NCBI GenBank assembly: GCA_003640385.1
Contig: RCAB01000257.1
Location: 25,767-89,766 of the forward strand
Reading direction: 5' to 3'
DNA: 64,000 bases
Origin: Setaria digitata
Taxonomy: Eukaryota > Nematoda > Chromadorea > Rhabditida > Setariidae
Shown here one piece after another: positions 12,328-26,200 of this stretch (its first letter is position 1; each line of letters opens with the position of its first letter). The notes under the pieces were generated by a model, which searched no databases, was not told the origin of the DNA, and saw only the letters and a program-made list of their open reading frames with translations. Position numbers and translations under genes: made by a program.

Positions 12328-14057
12328 TGTTGCTACGTTTTCGCATCACTTTCACAATTTAATGATTGAGAAGAGTTGAAAAATAATATCAAAATAATCA
12401 TATCATCTTATCAATTCTCTCACTACTATCAGCAGTCATTTTGACATATCATAAATTTCTGACTGAGCATAAACTCTCAAATTTTATTAGCGCTTTTGGG
12501 TTTCTACCTAAAAAAAAATTCTTTATTAGAGATGAATCTCATCATGAATTCTTTTTTGTTTACTACTACTACTATTACTGCCAACGTTTAGAAGACAAAA
12601 TAAGTGCAAATTCTATCCCAAGATTTAGTCTTCAATAATGCGTGGAGGGCCTAAAAAATGTGGTAGTAAAATCTTTCAAAACTTGCAGAAATTAATTCCA
12701 ACTCAATCACTATTGCAATGGAGTCAATCTTATTTGCAAATAATACAATTTCTTCAAAGTATAAATTTTTATCAGTTAGATCTCTTTTTTTACTGAAATA
12801 CTTTTAAATTATGTCATTTTTTTTACTTTGTCAATAATGTATTTTATTTACGCATGATATTTAGTAGTACAATTAATATAATTAAATTCACCAAATTTCA
12901 GTTTAAAACTTTAGATTTGCACTGGTATTATTGTACTATTTTGAATAAAAATGACTTACTTTATAAGTTTTGTTTTTCGATCTATAGTATTTCTCCACAC
13001 TACTATTAATACAGACAGCACCTTTTTTACTAAGATCTTATATCACTATTAATAGCTTATCCACTTTGCAAATCTTCTAAGACTATTTAAGGAATCATTT
13101 TTCGAATATTTCACTGATTTCAATGTGGTCTTGAAGAATGCCAGTAGCAATGTACTTTGAGCAACGCCCAAAAAAATTGAAGGAATGATCTTAGTAAAAA
13201 AGGTACTCTATTAATTATATGATAAGCAAATTATATGGTACCATGTAATTTGCTCAACTGAAATTAAATTTGAATTCCTGGCATAATATTTCTTAATCGC
13301 TTGTTCAAATGACTTTGCTTTTAATGCACAAGCTTCCCACAATTACAGTATAATTTTTCTCATAAACGATTTAGTTTTAATTTCACAAAAAAATTAATAG
13401 TAAGTAAAAATATATATTTAATGAAGTGAGATGGAGATGGGAAAACAGCTTTGTAACTAATAAGTTCTTCGGCAATACATTATAATGTGAAATTTAGATT
13501 ATGAAGTGAAAAGATTTCATCAAAGAGTGATATAATTATACAATTTCAAACGGTTAAGCTGTTTCAATCATTGGATATAATCATTGTAAATGATTCTGAG
13601 CTATTATCAATGAACAATTCATAAGCATGAATGACTTCATCTTATTTAGATAGGTATCATTAATTGCTTTTCCTTCCCGATAACTTGCAGCTTGCAGTTA
13701 ACATATTAATGCGAGAAGAAAAGCTACAAAATTTCAAGTGTAAAATTACTTCTCAATTAGGTAAGAGCAATAAATATCAGTCAAGAGTCACTAGAGTAGT
13801 TTCCTGATTCTGATTCTGTTACTTATTGCTAAGAGTTTCGTTTGGTATTAAGAGATCTGATCGATCTCATTTCATTGCATTTTGGAGGAAAATTTGGCTA
13901 AAATCAAAATTACTTACGAAAAACATGTGAGACTAACTTTTCAAGTGCTAATAGAATATCACATGAAGAGTACTGCCATCTCTATGAATTGATGAGGTGA
14001 TTGTATGACTGAAGAGTTTGTCCCTTCTGTAAACTAATAAGCTGATAAATAAAATCT
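12328..14057. other. Intergenic region between convergent genes
   Basis: Holds the 3' flanks of the ADAMTS gene (plus) and the myosin VII gene (minus). AT-rich, with no coding exon. AATAAA occurs at 12944-12949 on the plus strand, about 620 bases after the ADAMTS stop, and could be a distant polyadenylation signal. A 28-base near-palindrome centred on GGTACC lies at 13226-13253. The open frame at 12441-12638 is low complexity. Confidence 0.6.
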
Positions 14058-17000
14058 TTATAATGCCGCAGCTTCGTTTCCGATCATTGGAGCAGATCGA
14101 TTTAAGGTTGCAAGGAACAATTTGATATAAGATGTGAGCAAATCATCCATTTTGTATCCCTAGAAGTAAAATTTTTGAATAAAATTTTAAAATCGATTTA
14201 CCCGGCATTTTATACTCATTTCTAGTCCTAAATTTCTCAGTTCCAGAAGTATTTCGTCATAAAATAGCATCTGTACAGGAAGATTTATGCAGCTCACCTG
14301 ATGTTTGACGTGGCTATCTTGAAAATGAAAATCATCAATGTCACTTTAGTAAATGAACCTAATTGGTATATTTGTAAACATTTCCTTGCTTTGTAATGAT
14401 AAAATTAATTGAATTTGTCGAAAGCTTACAAGCGATGTTTCCAAAAGTAGTCGAGTACCTCGTCCACCTTTCATTAAACTTCCAATTGTCATATGAAAAT
14501 ATGTATTGCCACTGTTCCAGTTGCTTAATGTTGTGAATGGATAATGGGCGATAGGTTGTTTCGTTGTCGGATTGTATAAATGCACACCTGTTTTGTTGAT
14601 CGATATCAGTAATTTATCGGGAATAGCAGAATCTGATGACTGTTTTACCTGAACAATTTTTATCTGGAAATAAAATCTAAAACTGCCTTCATTAAGCTAA
14701 AACTGGAGTTGCATTTTCATAAAAGAGTCAGCTTGTTATTTCATAAACTGAAACGGATTTCTAATAAAGTTTTAATTAATACTTTTAAAATGTAGTAGTT
14801 GAAAAGATTTAAAGTTAAGGCAAATACCTCGAAGAAAGTGGAACTAAAAGTAGGCCATTCTGCGATCCTTTTCAAAAAATGTATCTTAGCTTCATTTGAT
14901 GGCATATTCTCATAACATCCAACGTAGGCATCCGTTATATACTCAAAGAAAAGAGAATTAGCAAGTGATGAAATATTTCCTGTGAATATTTAGAATCATT
15001 GCACGAATTTTATTTTGTAGTTACTTGAACTTCAGCTTCAGCTTTCTGGTATTAGGAGAGAAAAGGAGGATACTACTGTAATTAACCTTCTTCCACTCAC
15101 TACCACTGTATGTTTTGATCATATCACGTGGGACAATATCTGAAATGATCTGCGTCAGTTGTGATAATGGTGCTGCCCTATCATCACGAGTTCGTGCACG
15201 AAGTATCACAGCTGCTAATTCCACTGCTTGCTGCCGTGTTACTGCGTGGTAGCCACGTAAATACTTGGGTAGCTCCTAGATATAATTAGAGTTAGACGTG
15301 AAAATGATGATTTAGAGCAATATGTTCTTAAGTGAAAGTAAATATCATCATTCTCAGCATTTCGGAACATCCTAAATGATTTGTTAACGAAACAATTAAT
15401 TTTTTACCATTTTTTAACCTTCAGGACTGATTATCTTTCTTGAAAATGTGCAATTTTGTGTGTCTAATTGTGATTTCAGATCAATAGCAACAGGTAAAAA
15501 CAATATTTATAATATGCGTCCACTTGTTGAAAATATAAATTACCTGTGGATAATGAAAAACGAGGTCAGCAGTACGATCTTCTCCAGGTATTGCATTAAT
15601 CCATAGCTTTTTCATGAAGAAAAGTTGATATGAGAAATTAAAAACAGTTCCATTTCTAACAGTTCCATTTCTAGGTTGCATCCATTCGTACAACTGACGT
15701 AAGAAGTCAAAGAAAAATTCACCGTCGGGTGCGGAGATTACTGAAGCGGTATAAATCAAGGCTTAGTGTAAATAAATGAAGAGAAAAGGTCATTAAAGGG
15801 TTATACCTTTGTTATTTACTTTAACAAACAGAGCGAATCCATCAATGGAGATGAGTCCTAAACGTGTTCCAATTCGACGGCAGAAATCGTGAGCTTTTGT
15901 TGTCGAATCCACTTCAATAATCTCATCTGTATTATCAGGAAAGAAAACTTTGTGGAATATTTGCACGGTTCGTTGTCTTACTGCTTCCACTTCAACATCG
16001 TGAGGTGGAAATTTCCTCCGTCCAGTCCTAAATTTCATCTCAATTTATATTCAATGAAAAAAAAAAAAAAAGCTTTGTCTCATTTAAAAAAAAAAAGTAA
16101 ATAAATCGATGTCTGATACGAGAACATACCGCTGGATTTTCTGAAGTCTGATGAGACAGTGAAATGCCAAAGGATGTTGTCTGGATCGGAAAAATAACTC
16201 TACTTCTTTAAGGAGTGACTGACTGGGAGGAAATATCCCCGTACATAACCACATTAACTCCCAACCGTGCTCAACACTTACTAGATTATAGTTGTAAGTT
16301 AACTGTTTCATCAACTGGCAGTAAATCTCGTCTCGTAAAATTTCCTGCAAATTATTAACATTGGACTACTTGAATTATAGAAAAAGTCTTACTAGAACTG
16401 TTCGTTCATTTATTTGAAATGCAAATATAAGCAAAAAAAAACAAACATATTTAAAAACTCCTTTGAAAACTTCATCAGTAAGTTCAGTGTTGCTGAAAAT
16501 ACGCCGGCATGGATAATCTCCCATATATTTTAAAATTGCTAAATATCCTTTAATTGCCGCTTGCGATGGTTCTTTTTTCTCCTGCAGTTTCTGTAAATTT
16601 CAACTTTATGAATCGGTAAGGCTAAAAAATATCAGTAACGTATATTATATGCTCACTACCCGTTCGATATCATAGATAAAAGTAAGGGTAAAATTTCTCG
16701 GCAAGATAGCTATTACAGTGCACTGAACTTTGACTTCGCTACCTGTTAAATAACTTTTCTTATTTAAAATAATAGTCCGAACCTTTAGTAGAGGCATCTT
16801 CAGTGGTTCACGACTGTACGACCACAAACTGTATGGCATATAGTGCTCATAGAAATCTTCACTTAATCCTTGTGGTAGTGAAGGTTGTGACCTGCAATTT
16901 ACTTCTTCCATAACTGCGATAAGTTTGATAAAAAAGGCTCAGAGATAAGATGAGACTTCTCTTAAACATTTTTAGACTAGCAATCTTGAAAGTTATTTAA

Positions 17001-17230
17001 TTTCTTTGCCACATTTAATCTCATTCACAACAGTGAAGTCTGACAAAAAAAAAATCGCTATAATTTAAATACTTGATCTAACTAAGTGTACCTGAAATTG
17101 TCCGCGGCGAAATGTTCCAAGGTATGCTCACGGTTAACAACTAATTGACGTGTCATTAGTGCTACCTGCCGGTTCATTGGGCAGTCCAATTCTTGGAAAC
17201 GTGTAAACATATCCTGAATAAAAATTAAGT
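14058..17230 (-). other. Second MyTH4-FERM tandem and C-terminus of myosin VII
   Basis: Landmarks: [20 protein letters not shown] (near 16490), [17 protein letters not shown] and [15 protein letters not shown] (16130-16345), [20 protein letters not shown] (near 16000), [17 protein letters not shown] (near 15710), [16 protein letters not shown] (near 15590), [20 protein letters not shown] (near 15240), [10 protein letters not shown] (near 14840), [20 protein letters not shown] (near 14490), then [12 protein letters not shown] before the stop. A 15-base unit is repeated in tandem inside this coding region at about 15647-15676. Confidence 0.93.
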
Positions 17231-20200
17231 GAATGAAAAGTAGAAAGGATGGTGGTAAGATCACTATCATAGTTAGCTGAAGCAAAAACTAATAAGGTAA
17301 TAAAAAGGCAATAACTATTATCCAGTCCTGCTGATTCTAAAACAATTATTCTTCACAGCTAACCAGTGCTTCCACCGATGGTTTACTTATGGTTGGAATG
17401 ATATGAACCAGGTTAACGGGTATTAAGCCTTGAGTACCGGTCCTCATATTTTCTCCCTTGACGAACTGGCTGCTACGTAATGATTCGCCACAGAAATCGT
17501 CATTCAGGTATAGCAAGTCACCTTTCTTAAAATTTAAGTCCGTATTCCATTCATCATTATCTAAACATGCAGTTTGATTGATTTCACGTTAATCATTCGC
17601 AATAACATTACACTTCTTTTTTCAGTGATATCTACTGATAAAACAGACATTATTTATAGACATTTACTGATATGGCAATATACATAACAGGGATTTTATA
17701 GAATCTGAGCAAAGGACTGAGAATTGAAGCAAAATGAAGTTGCTAAAATTTCACAGGAGGAATTTTAAAAAAAAATCAGTAAGATTTTGTATGCTAAATT
17801 TGTTCTTAACTAGTTGATAATCAAGCCTCATCATTACCTTCGTTGGAAGAATAATCCTGAAGTGCCAAAAGATATTTCGATCTCTTTGTTAAACCATTCA
17901 GAAAAAATTCAACAAGTTGGTTAATATCCTTTGCATTAAGTGACTCAAAGCAATATTCAGTGCCATCAAGTTTTTCAATCGTAAGAATTCCAATACCATT
18001 TTTACTGCTTCTGAATTTTTTTCAGATTTTAATTTATCTTTCAGTGAGGTTTTTAACAGATGAAAATAATTTCTTAATTTGAGAGTAGAGAACAAGACTT
18101 TTAAAAAAGACTGCAGCTTATATTTCTTAGAAACATTGGTAAATTCATTGACAAAGCTTGATATACAATTATCATGACAAAATTGTAACTCCATATGATA
18201 AATGAGAAGAAGGAATGGAATAGGTAATAAGCCTTACCTAGCAAATCTGATAATAATGTGACTGAATTGTTATGAAACAATAACTGAGCATTCTTTATTA
18301 TTCGAGAATAATCTTGGATTCGAGTGATAAGAAAGAAAGAGCAGATGTTACTCTATCAATTATCATTCATCGAAAAAGTCTATCCAATGCTCTTTACTTT
18401 CCGCTACGTATTTAATGAACTTTTAACCATTCAACAAAGTTTTAGTGTTTTTTTATTTCGAAAATCTTAAGAGTACAATTTTACTTACGCTGTTGATGAG
18501 ATTCTGGTTATTTCTGAGTAAGTAAATTGAAGTGCGACATCATCTTGAGCATCAACCACAAAAATGCCTTGCCAATTTACAGCAATCAACAACTGAATAA
18601 CTTTCAAGATGTGAATATTTCATTAAATATTAGCAATGTCCAACAATGAGAAGGTTAAAAAAAAACTATAATTCTGTTAGGATGGAGTTGTAATTTTACT
18701 TGGCCATCTGGTAAGGAAAGATTGCCGTAATTGAGTGCATCGAAATATTTTGAAAAAAGCAGTGGCCACCTTTGTTTAGCAAATGCAACTACATCTGCCT
18801 TCACCTGTTCAGTCGTTGGATGATTTAGTTGAAATTTCTGCAAAAAAATTTAAATTCCAGTAATTATTTAATTAATTGACCACCGTAAAAGTGCACATAT
18901 ACAAATGATAGCCAATAATGTGCCACATCAAATAACAAGTGAAACGATATGATATGATACTTTTCTGAAGGCATGAAGTACGAGCTGAAGCCATCGCTCA
19001 CGAATGACTTCGTCGGCATTTCGAACTTCATCTGATGGAAGGTACATGATCAAACTGTTTTGCAGCTTATCGATATCCAAGGCAGCATCTCCATGATCAT
19101 GATCAATGTAGTACTGCTCAGCAGCAAGTGCTGCCAATTCTTCCTCCTTGTTCGGCAAAATGAAGTATTACTTGTTATATCAAGATATTATGGATCAGTG
19201 GTGGAAAACGCACAGGCATTTCAAGTGATAGACATGATTTTGTAACAAAAATGATCAAATCAGTAACCTTAGTGATATGATACTCGCCGTACTTTACACC
19301 TCGGATAATTTGGTGGTAAATGAGATTGGTGCTTACTAGATCGTTGCTAAAAGAAAAAATGAAAGTGTGTAACACTTGTGCTCCGTCTTCAACTATTTTA
19401 ATTTAAATTTTTGCAAAAAACAAATGTCCCAACGGATTTGTTTCTAACTGCAATATCAGTAAACTGATTTTTAAAAAAAAGTACCATATGGGTGACAGAG
19501 AAGTTCATGATATCAAGATAAAAGTGAAATTTTTCAATAAAGAGTCTCGAAACTACAGAAAAAAATAGGACTACCAGTGATAGTTTGTAATTAACGGTAA
19601 AAAAATTAGTGGAAATATTAATTGCAAATATACCACCTCCCACTTACCTCGGATTATGCCATGGACTGAAAATTTCTTTTCTGTAAAAGAAACGCCATAA
19701 AGGATTTACACCTTCCTTTTCTGTTTCCTTAGCATATTCTTCACACTGGCTTATTGCATCCATGATATGTTCCGGTCCACAACCAAGCGATACCACCTGT
19801 AAGGTATTTTAGAAATGAAACAATAGCAATTTTCTGTTTATTCCACAACACCGCTTGCAAAAAAAAACTTCTTCCAAACTTAATTACTATGATATTTCTT
19901 CCCTTTCTAGCTTATAGTAAAGTAAATAATGAACTAAAGGTTTAAGAATCTATTAATGAAATTGTAAAAAAGTTAACTTCATTAGCTTATGTAGAAGAAA
20001 ATCAAGACAATACTTTGGAAATCAAACCAAAAATATATTTAGCCTAACTGAAGTGGCAGGGCCTTAATTAATAAAGAGGAAAAAGTCCATATTCTCTTTC
20101 TGCATAGATAATTAAATTAGCAATATGTAAACCATTAAATCACCAATCAAGCAATCAAAGATGCAAAAATGAATGTTAATAAAAGTAAACCTTATCGAAG

Positions 20201-23200
20201 TAAGAAATATAAAGAGAGAACCCGAAGGATTCTTTTAATCTGATAGCATCAGCAATTTGGTTGCAAATCTCTTTGGATGTTGTTCCAGAATCTGCATTTA
20301 CAACAATCATTGTGCCGTCCATAAATGTAATATCAATTGATAAAGGTTTCTTCATTTTCGATGCCTCAAATAAAAAAAATTTTTCAGCGTTCAATGCGAC
20401 AAAACTTGATTTCCAGACCAAAAATATATTAAATCAATTAATGTGTCGGAATCTTTTAACGAANTTTGATATTTAAGTGTTAAAAATTAGCTGTCATATA
20501 AAGTTCTGAAACGAAAACTTCGTCGATGGAAACTCTTGTTATGGAAAATGAAGCAATGAAAACTTCTATGGATGATATGGAAAGTGAAGTTTTTCTAAAA
20601 ATTATCCAGATATACGGTTGAAAACGAAAAATTTATGCCAACATTAAATATTTCAAAATTTAAAATTTCGTCAATTAGATTTTACTTCACCATTAAAATT
20701 ATAAAAATCAGCAGTATTTTTACACTAACATATTCTTTATTAATTTTGAAATTGTATTCTTGCTTGCAAAATTTTTTAATTAGTACTCATTTTTGCGTCA
20801 TCCTCCAGGCTCTCTGCAAACGATTTTATCTAACTGGTGATGCATCCTGATTCTGTCTTCTTATATCGAATAAACCTCATAAGTGACCTGTATTTCCATG
20901 GAGTTCGGTGGATAATCACGTGTTCCGTTCTCCAGCGTTCGCTTCAGTTTACTTTCAATATATTCCGCAAAACTTCTTGTGGGACAGTTCTGTCGTATGA
21001 AACATTGCAAATAGGGCAGGAAACTGATCGTCGGTGTGAAGCAACCCAAACATAACGAAATTAATATCCAACCACGGGCGCATGAACCTCCCGATGGATT
21101 TTTCGTCAGTTGTTTGCATAGCTGACAGTATACTTCGTCCCTGTAAAGATGCCATCATTTTCAATAGTCTCTGTCAATTTTCTCTTCATTGTCCTTCTCG
21201 AAATCTTCAATTCCTAAGTTCAGTGGAGTGATGCACGATGCACACTTCATTAATTAACAAGGTCATTGGAAGAACTGTTATGAAGAACTATTTTGCTAAA
21301 TTGATTTCATTTTCCCATTAATTTTCATTAAGGGACTTGCATTTCTGAGAATTAATCTCCAGAAATTTTTCTTAGAAAAAAAAGTAATTTAACATTTGTG
21401 CAAAGTACTAACTTGCACTATTTTCACTCAAATATCTTCTCCACTTCCTGAGTTTACGAAATTTAAAGCTTCACCTTATATCCGGCCGTAAGATACCATG
21501 CCCGATGATAAATTGCAGCTTATCTTGATTGGATGGTAGCCCTGCATCTAGCAATGTACCGTAATACTGCTGATAGCTACCGTATTTGATGGCATTTTTC
21601 GTTTCCATTCCTCTTTCATCGGGCAAATCCATAACTTGTAAAATGGAGTTCTGATATCTGACAGATGTCAAATCAAAGTTTGAAGTATGATGCTTTGTTG
21701 AGCCGAAAAGCTGCAAAAGAAGCATATCTCTCAATTAGATTTAAACTTAATTTTGAATTTGTCCCTGTTAGGCCAAAATTATTCATTACACAGGTTGAAT
21801 CTTACCTGCTCATAGTCATTTTCACGTTGCGAAGCTTTTCTGAACATATTTCCACCAGTTATAATGCATAATTTGCTCATAACAGGTATATGTTTTACCT
21901 TCAATAAGAGCCAGCGATTTTTATTTTCTTTGCTAGATTAATTATTCTAATTAGTTATTTTAAAGAGAAATTTATGCTAAACAATATATATTCGTTATCG
22001 AGCTCAAGATTTTCTATGCAGAGGGAAGTTGCTATTCGTTAATTAAAATGATGCTCATTAAAGGATTATGAGACAGATTGGATGGAATAATTACTGTAGT
22101 TTGACATTCTATCATTTCCTACTCTCTTACTTATTCATTTTTCAACTCAATCATCGGGACATACGCTTTCCAAATTCTGCGAAACTGGCGAAATTGTTTT
22201 TGGTTCGGTTGCATCGCCCATAAAACGTTGTATAACAGACCAAATTGCTAGTGCCGCCTATAAATTAAAGCCAAGTTCCGTAATGGAAAGGAATGATTCA
22301 TAGATAATTTAAATTTATGAAATTCATTACTTGAAACAGCTACTTTATTCTGGCTAATTTACTTTGCGATCTAGATCTGAATCATGCGGAAGTAGTGAAA
22401 TCGGAAGAGATTTGCGCGTGTAATAAGCGCTATTTTGCTTCTGAAAATATGCCGCTGCGAATTTTTCAAATTGAAAAGCACCCAAATCATCGTCCTCTAT
22501 TGCTGTTGATTTATCATCACTGATAGTCGACCGATATCTGAAATGTTGAAATTCAATTCATGACGATAAGATATTTCAGAAACTCAATTCATTCAACTTC
22601 AAACACTTAATACAATTATTCACCAAACTCAGAATCTATTTTCTACTGAGTTTAAAGTGTTACATTTCACTCCGTCGTAGCCTGCTGCTCTGAGTAATAT
22701 TACAATAAGGCGTGCTATTCGGCGATAAGTGACCAAATAATCGATCAACCTAAAAATAATGGAAATTTGAAATGGAGTTTTCATGGGTTTCTAGAATTCG
22801 ATGAACATCATAACAAATGAAAAAATAACCGTAGCAGTGGGATAACCGTCGAGACTGGCAGAAACTAAGCTAGGACTGATCTCAGGACTCAGGATATCAT
22901 CCTCTGATACCATCATTGCGGGGAAGCGTTCACCATGCTCGATTTTACGCCGAAGCTTATTTCTTATCAACGCCCCACGACAATGAGCCGAAAAATCACC
23001 GATCAGATCATGCGATTTTTTTTTTTTTTTTTTTTTTTGAATACTAAATATAATATCCTAGTTTGCTAGAACTACAATAAATTATGATTCTTATCATCCT
23101 AATGTTCAGTAGTATCACAAAAAAAAAAAATTAAAAGTTTTTTCAGAAAATTTTTGCAAATAAATTTGTGAGCTGAAATGCAGTATTTTGAAATTAAACT

Positions 23201-26200
23201 TTTCTAAACTTATTTAAAATTTATGGAAAAAACCTGGAACTGCGTTATAATAGCTCGAAATAGCCTATAATGTATGACAATATGCCGTGAACGAAGGATT
23301 GCTTGAAGTCGTCTAAACCCGATTTGTATCTAAAATTTTATTTTTATTTTACTTATATTTATTCTATTTATTAAAATTTTACTTTCTTTTATATTTTTAT
23401 CATCGATTTGCCTGATCAGAACATGTCGACTTATGCACTGTAGCATCTCACATTTTTAAATGTTAGGTTGCCTAACTAGGTTTAGCAATTTAGGATAGAA
23501 TGGTTTAATTTCAAAGTGATTTTTGTGAAAGGTTGCTAATTTCAGTTTATGTTTCGTGTAACTTGAAATTTTTCAAATAACACGGAACTCACTTGAGACA
23601 AATGGAACGAATGGCAGAAAGTAGAAAGACAAAGGAATTAAAAAAATAGCGCTATTCTACTGAGGAAATAATGGATTTGCAAAGTAATTATCCTTCATTG
23701 CTTTAAGAGTTAGTAGCTAGTTAGCTTACCTAATTAGATAATCTAATTAGGTAAGATTATACTTGTCTAGTAACATCAAAAACTGATGAAGAGAAATAGA
23801 TTATCCGACTCCACAATACCCCTATTCTTCCTAAGAACTCTTCCCTAACACTTCCAATCAGAATTGTTAATCTTAGTAAATCTTAATCTGCAGCCTTCAG
23901 ATTTTAGAGTTACAACTCCTGATTTATAAGTTGTGAAGATAAGCAGTCTAGTGATTAATTTCGGGAAGTCGAGAGAGAGTGATACGCAAATTTCCAGAAT
24001 GAATAACCTGAAAAAGAGCGAAAGACGTTTATTTGTCTCTCTGCTTAACATCTAAATGTTAGACCATGGTTACTACTAGATTTAAATTATTATTTGTCGC
24101 TTCTACTTACCACTATTATAACAGGCGGTTGTTTGCGCTCAAAGTAAATTTGTAAAGGTGGATGAAGGTAGACACGATTAGTCTACCCCTCCAGAACTGT
24201 TAAATGAAATTAGTTTCCATTCTAGTGTGAAGCTACAGAAAATTCCTACTTTGGTTTTATCCACGAACCAATCAGCAACGGTCTCATCTTAACTTAAACT
24301 TTTGACATCTGCCAACCTTTTCTTGTCACCATCTCTTAATTTCTGATTTTCAGCTTTCCAATTATCTTAATAATATTAGTCAATTGAATAATAGTAACTG
24401 CCCCTATTTATTTAATTAAATGAAATGAGTGCTTGAAGGGAAGAAATGCGTGTCTTCAAACAAAGCTCTCGACTGGAAATACATATAGGGAGTTTTAAAA
24501 TTTGCTAATACCTGGCGATAGCGTTGTCGTTGGACATAACCTCGCCAGTATTTTTCAACAACAAGAGCAGCAGCTTTCATTCGTTCAAAATGCATTCGAT
24601 GAATCCATCCACGAATGTTTTTCTGGATCGTTGTCACACGTAGGATCAGCATCTGTTCGTGTTCCTGAATTCCTTCTCGATCAGTCACATTCGTAATCAT
24701 ATTTCCAAAATGAATAAACTATTTAATCTAAATTTCCAAAGTTTGAAAAGAAAAAAGAAGAGGCGGAAGCACACTGTAATTAAATTGTTCTCATTGGAGG
24801 AAATTAAAAATGAAAATCTGTATGGCTTGGGATACCTGCCTCAATAGGAAAAAACATTCGATGCAATGAATACACCAAAATGAACAATTTTAGTTTTTTA
24901 ATTTGCAAATAATCTATTACTTGTTGAAGGATCAAGTGCTGGGCTTCCTTTAAGAATACCATCGTTTTGCCAAGCCTAATATCCACATTCGCTCCTAATA
25001 CAACACTACAAATTTGTCGTGATGCTGCTCGACAATCTACCGTATGTGGAGGCCCTAAATTCTTTTTTTACTCTGCGATAATTCATTGAATTTAAAATTT
25101 AAATCAAATCTGGAATTGGAATTTCTGGCAATTCGAAATACTATCCAAATGCGAAACTTTGAGTCTCCGAAATAACATTTGAAACCCATATTTTCACCTC
25201 CTGAATAATTTCAAATCAGCATAAAATCTCACCAATACCATTAACAAGCAACCGATAACGTTCCACAAACGATTCATACCGATATCGTACTGGATATCCG
25301 GACTTCCGAATCTTTACCATTTCCAATAAACCCATATAACGTATTTGCTTGTAAACACTTTCACGATCCATGAACTTTAATTAATAGCACTTTGATATAA
25401 GAAAATTTCTATGATTTATTTGAAGCAATGTTTTCATTCCAGGTACCTTTATACCCTACACTCCTCAAATCGAATTTTGAGCTAAGCTACAGGTGACGAT
25501 AAATGTTTCTGTGTGTGTCACCTTTCAGTTCTTGGTGAAATCAGTGTTTGTTAATCTTAAACTCTTGCAGTAACTTCGGCTACTTGTTTCTACTCTCTGG
25601 CCTTTTTTCACTCTTACTTAGCAAGTGATAGCAGTTTTACTCATTAAAGACAGAATTTTAAACTTCAAAGTTTTCAACAAAAGTGCCTACAATTAGCTTT
25701 CCACAAAAATCACTTTCCCTTGTGCCTAAAAATGTCAATCGTTCTGATCCTGTCGATATCATATCGCATCTTAGTAAATTCAGAAATACAAAACAGTAGG
25801 ATTCAGAAATTTAACTGCATGAATCATGATGATTTTAAAACTTGCAGTATTATTCTTATGCTATTTGAAATGCAATTACTTTTGATATTACCTTCCATCA
25901 TTGTTATGTCATTATTGTGAAAGTAAAATGAAAAAAAAAATGATTTTCAGTTTTTCTAATAAGAAGAGCTAAAGCAGTTCAGCTGGGAAGTGAATGCATT
26001 AAGTGTTAAAGGATGATTTGGTATCAGAACTTTGGCCTTCCAAAGGCAACTGATTATTGGCCACAAAAAGTGAAAAGCCTAAACAGCTTCCAGCACTCTT
26101 CAACTGATATCAGCAAATAACGAAGTACAGAGTAAATGAGGAAATGGTATCAAACTACCTCTATTTAATCTTGCCAACAGTACTTACTATATGGCTGAGG

